Assembly (NCBI GenBank): GCA_947468785.1
Contig: CANIMS010000068.1
Coordinates: 1 to 7,834 of the forward strand
Length of the DNA: 7,834 nucleotides
Direction: 5' to 3'
Origin: Betaproteobacteria bacterium
Lineage (GTDB): Bacteria; Pseudomonadota; Gammaproteobacteria; Burkholderiales; Burkholderiaceae
The notes under the pieces are model-generated. The model was given only the letters and a program-made list of their open reading frames with translations, did not search any database and had not been told where the DNA came from. Of the stretch, positions 5,627-7,834 are shown piece by piece; position 1 is the first letter of the stretch; each line of letters starts with the position of its first letter. A program made the position numbers and the translations under genes.

Positions 5627-7060
5627 TTACTCGAGCTTGGATGAAGAGCGCTTCACCGGCTGACCATTAATGAAAGCTACTGCCTGAGAAAGCATGAAAT
5701 CATCAGCGCTACCTAATTCTGGCAGCTTCTTATTCTTATCTTTCTCTTTTTCTTCAGGAGTTTTCTTCGCATTTTTTTCTTCAATGCGTTGTAACTCCTC
5801 TAGACGACGTTGCTCACGATCTTTGATCAGCTTATCTTCAGCAGATTGTTTATTGCGTAAATGTTTCTCACTGTCGATTTCACGAGTAATTAATACGTCA
5901 TCTGGATCGCCATCTTTATTTTGATCCACAGGAATGTCAGGTTTAACTCCAAAGGCCTGAATTGATTTGCCGCTTGGAGTGTAGTAGTAAGCAGTGGTGA
6001 TCTTTAGGGCTGAATCATTCGTTAATGGGCGAACGGTTTGCACAGAGCCCTTACCAAAGGTAGTCTTACCAATAATCGTCGCACGCTTGTAATCTTGTAA
6101 GGCACCAGCAACGATTTCAGATGCTGATGCAGAGTAAGCATTTACTAAAACTACCATTGGTAATTTCTTAAACATTGCTGGCACTCCGGCCAATGGATCC
6201 CCAGGCTCATTAAGGCGATACATCGCTGGCGAAGCATTAAAGACTTGCTTAGAGTCTTGGGCTTGACCTTTAGTGCTGACAATCACTACATCAGGAGGTA
6301 GGAAGGCTGCTGCTACGCCAACCGCGCCTTGTAGGAGGCCGCCCCCGTTGTTTCTTAAATCCAAAATGATGCCTTTGAGCTTGGGATTCTGATTTGCAAT
6401 TTCAGTCAGTTTTTTGGCAAGATCGGGAATGGTTCGCTCTTGAAAGCTCGTTATACGAATCCATGCGATATCGTTATCTAAGATTTTAGTTTTGATTGAC
6501 TGTACTTTAATTTCAGCACGAGTGATGGTTACTGGAAAACTACGCTCTTCACTCTTGCGAAATACTGTTAAGGTGATTTTTGTGCCAGGTGTACCACGCA
6601 TAGTACGCACTGCTTTATCAAGAGACATGCCACGTACAGGTTTGTCATCTAGACGGGTAATCAGATCACCTGCTTGAAGACCAGCACGAGCGGCTGGGCT
6701 ATCTTCAATAGGATTAAGCACCTTAACAAGACCATCTTCAGAAGTAATCTCGATTCCAAGTCCTGCAAACTTTCCGGAAGTCTGTTCTTGCATTTCCGAA
6801 AAATCTTTTTTGTCTAAGAAGGTAGAGTGAGGATCTAGACTGCTCACCATGCCTTTAACGGCATCCGTTAGTAACTGCTTATCTTCAATAGGCTCTACGT
6901 ATTCACGTTTAATTTGAGCGAAGACATTCGAGAGGGTGCGGAGCTCATCTAAGGGCAAGGTGCTACCTTGCTGAGCGCTAGCCGAAAATTGAATGGTGGC
7001 TGCAACCCCGGCAATTAAGCCGACCGTAATGAGAGCGAAGTTCTTTAGAAATTGACGCAT
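5627..7060 (-). CDS. ctpA: C-terminal processing protease, S41 family, with PDZ domain
   Basis: This is a periplasmic carboxy-terminal serine protease that trims or degrades envelope proteins; relatives control cell-wall hydrolases. The 477 residues begin with a signal peptide or anchor (basic MRQFLKN, hydrophobic 8-22, possible cleavage after ASA at 29). A PDZ domain spans about 97-180 (GLGIEI... SPAARAGLQAGDLI). The S41 core holds DLRNNGGG (235-241) and the Ser-Lys(-Gln) catalytic set: Ser312 in SASASE, Lys337 in FGKG and Gln341, with the 25-residue Ser-Lys spacing known from Bacillus CtpB. After the core comes a DQNKDGDPDD motif (379-388), then a strongly charged Lys/Glu-rich, probably helical segment (about 393-446), and a short final tail ending SSSKLE. 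It follows gpmA by 14 bp and precedes moeB by 28 bp. No LbcA/NlpI-type adaptor is adjacent. Confidence 0.95.
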   Translation of the reverse strand: MRQFLKNFALITVGLIAGVAATIQFSASAQQGSTLPLDELRTLSNVFAQIKREYVEPIEDKQLLTDAVKGMVSSLDPHSTFLDKKDFSEMQEQTSGKFAGLGIEITSEDGLVKVLNPIEDSPAARAGLQAGDLITRLDDKPVRGMSLDKAVRTMRGTPGTKITLTVFRKSEERSFPVTITRAEIKVQSIKTKILDNDIAWIRITSFQERTIPDLAKKLTEIANQNPKLKGIILDLRNNGGGLLQGAVGVAAAFLPPDVVIVSTKGQAQDSKQVFNASPAMYRLNEPGDPLAGVPAMFKKLPMVVLVNAYSASASEIVAGALQDYKRATIIGKTTFGKGSVQTVRPLTNDSALKITTAYYYTPSGKSIQAFGVKPDIPVDQNKDGDPDDVLITREIDSEKHLRNKQSAEDKLIKDREQRRLEELQRIEEKNAKKTPEEKEKDKNKKLPELGSADDFMLSQAVAFINGQPVKRSSSKLE

Positions 7061-7074
7061 AAATTCTTGTTACC

Positions 7075-7764
7075 CTAATCCAAATAGTAATGTTGAATGG
7101 GTTTAAGGTTGTCATCCAACTCATAAACTAGTGGTACACCGTTTGGTACATTAACTTCCATGATGGCTTCATCAGACATTTGATCTAAATATTTAATTAA
7201 AGAACGAATGCTATTGCCATGCGCTACTAAGAGTACACGCTTATTGGCTTTAAGTGCTGGAGCAATCGATTCATTCCATAGTGGCAGAACGCGTTGCACA
7301 TTATCTTTAAGGCACTCGCCTAGCGGAATATCCGTTGTACTCAGTTTGGAGTAGCGCGGGTCTTTTTGAGGGTTGCGCTCATCATGGGTTTCTAAGAGTG
7401 GTGGACGTACATCGTATGAACGTCGCCAGATATGTACCTGCGCATCTCCATACTTGGCAGCAGTCTCAGCTTTATTAAGACCCGTTAATGCGCCGTAATG
7501 CCTCTCGTTTAATCTCCAGCTATGAACCACTGGGATCCACATGAGGTTCATGGCATCTTGTACGTGCCAAAGAGTGCGAATAGCGCGCCTAAGGACCGAG
7601 GTATAAGCTACATCAAACTCATAACCAGCTTTTTTGAGACTTTCTCCTGCGGCTAGGGCCTGTTCGACGCCTTTAGGGGTCAAGTCAACATCCGCCCAGC
7701 CCGTGAAGCGGTTTTCGAGGTTCCAGGCAGATTCGCCATGACGAATAAGGACAAGTTGTTTCAT
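7075..7764 (-). CDS. gpmA: 2,3-bisphosphoglycerate-dependent phosphoglycerate mutase
   Basis: GpmA interconverts 3- and 2-phosphoglycerate in glycolysis and gluconeogenesis through a phosphohistidine, in the cytosol. The 229 residues are near the usual 230-250. The N-terminal LIRHGES carries the phosphorylated His9 with Arg8. Other signatures of the cofactor-dependent class are [15 protein letters not shown] (18-32), the RR pair at 59-60, [16 protein letters not shown] with catalytic Glu87 (85-100), RRSYDVRPP (114-122) and [12 protein letters not shown] with the second active-site His182. No residue typical of the cofactor-independent GpmI type is seen. It is first in a leftward operon with ctpA and moeB. 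Its ATG is 22 bp from the divergent gene at 7787 and has no Shine-Dalgarno sequence; a TATAGA box at 7773-7778 would start the transcript almost at the ATG. Confidence 0.97.
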   Translation of the reverse strand: MKQLVLIRHGESAWNLENRFTGWADVDLTPKGVEQALAAGESLKKAGYEFDVAYTSVLRRAIRTLWHVQDAMNLMWIPVVHSWRLNERHYGALTGLNKAETAAKYGDAQVHIWRRSYDVRPPLLETHDERNPQKDPRYSKLSTTDIPLGECLKDNVQRVLPLWNESIAPALKANKRVLLVAHGNSIRSLIKYLDQMSDEAIMEVNVPNGVPLVYELDDNLKPIQHYYLD

Positions 7765-7772
7765 AGAGCCAT

Positions 7773-7778
7773 TCTATA
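7773..7778 (-). promoter_or_regulatory. Candidate -10 box for the gpmA-ctpA-moeB operon
   Basis: On the minus strand TATAGA at 7778-7773 matches TATAAT at five of six positions and ends 8 bases before the gpmA ATG. The usual initiation distance puts transcription start at about 7764-7766, on or next to the A of the start codon. No clear -35 box is visible at 16-18 bp upstream, where the sequence lies within the first codons of the divergent gene. It overlaps the opposite-strand TATAAT at 7775-7780. Confidence 0.42.
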
Positions 7779-7780
7779 AT
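7775..7780 (+). promoter_or_regulatory. Consensus -10 box for the divergent rhodanese-like gene
   Basis: TATAAT at 7775-7780 is a perfect sigma-70 -10 consensus lying in the 22-bp gap between two divergent start codons. Six bases separate it from the ATG at 7787, so the predicted transcription start is the A of that ATG, giving a leaderless message. The -35 position (about 7752-7757, CAAGTT, within gpmA) is a poor match and there is no extended TG motif, so promoter strength is uncertain. Confidence 0.5.
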
Positions 7781-7786
7781 CCGGTG

Positions 7787-7834
7787 ATGAACTTTCTCAC
7801 GCAAATTGATAATTTAGCGCTAATTGCCCTTTTA
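7787..7834 (+). CDS. Start of a probable rhodanese-like membrane-anchored protein (partial, runs off window)
   Basis: Sixteen codons are visible: MNFLTQIDNLALIALL. The polar first residues followed by a hydrophobic run look like an N-terminal membrane anchor. In Polynucleobacter and related genomes the gene divergent from gpmA is, to my knowledge, a single-domain rhodanese-like protein of the YibN type with just this kind of beginning, often followed by grxC and secB. That context is the main support; no rhodanese residues lie inside the window. ATG 7787 is preferred, though an in-frame GTG sits directly before it at 7784. There is no Shine-Dalgarno sequence, in keeping with the TATAAT placed 6 bases upstream. 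Confidence 0.55.
   Translation, partial: MNFLTQIDNLALIALL

Noticed and set aside
1..7834. Mobile elements, CRISPR arrays, tRNA or rRNA genes, or a new defence system
   Set aside because: Nearly the whole window is filled by eight complete, conserved housekeeping genes with uniform style; no transposase, array of repeats, cloverleaf-like sequence or foreign-looking segment is visible.

Overview
The window looks like chromosomal core DNA from a free-living betaproteobacterium with a compact, moderate-GC genome. Protein style and gene order are closest to what I know of Polynucleobacter and relatives in the Burkholderiaceae. This rests on four things: the Acidithiobacillus-type GshA, the gshA-gshB-EIIA(Man)-ptsH-ptsI order, a gpmA-ctpA-moeB group next to a divergent rhodanese-like gene, and gaps mostly under 30 bp. 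The assignment is from recognition, not from a database search.

Layout. Bases 1-109 hold no gene I can support. They contain a strong GC-rich hairpin followed by a T-rich run (58-89), probably the terminator of an upstream gene, and then a very short leader. A rightward operon follows: gshA (110-1408), gshB (1437-2378), a mannose-family PTS EIIA protein (2380-2805), ptsH/HPr (2817-3086) and ptsI/EI (3092-4843). It meets a leftward operon head-on with only 2 bp between stop codons. In transcription order the leftward operon is gpmA (7764-7075), ctpA (7060-5627) and moeB/thiF-like (5598-4846). At the right edge a rightward gene begins at 7787, only 22 bp from the gpmA start, and runs off the window; its 16 visible codons fit the membrane anchor of a YibN-like rhodanese protein.

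How the genes work together. GshA and GshB form the complete two-step glutathione pathway. EI, HPr and EIIA form a phosphorelay from phosphoenolpyruvate (PEP) with all phosphorylated histidines present, but no sugar-transporting IIB/IIC/IID is encoded here. That is the pattern of a regulatory PTS, and HPr keeps the Ser46 site of HPr kinase. The left-facing operon joins a glycolytic enzyme (GpmA, one step before PEP is made), a periplasmic processing protease (CtpA) and an E1-like sulfur-carrier-activating enzyme (MoeB/ThiF).

I see no mobile element, CRISPR array, RNA gene or clear new system. The points most worth a second look are the tiny divergent promoter region that predicts leaderless mRNAs, the shared palindrome over the gshB and ptsH start codons, the coupling of glutathione genes to a regulatory PTS, and a calcium-loop-like motif in CtpA.
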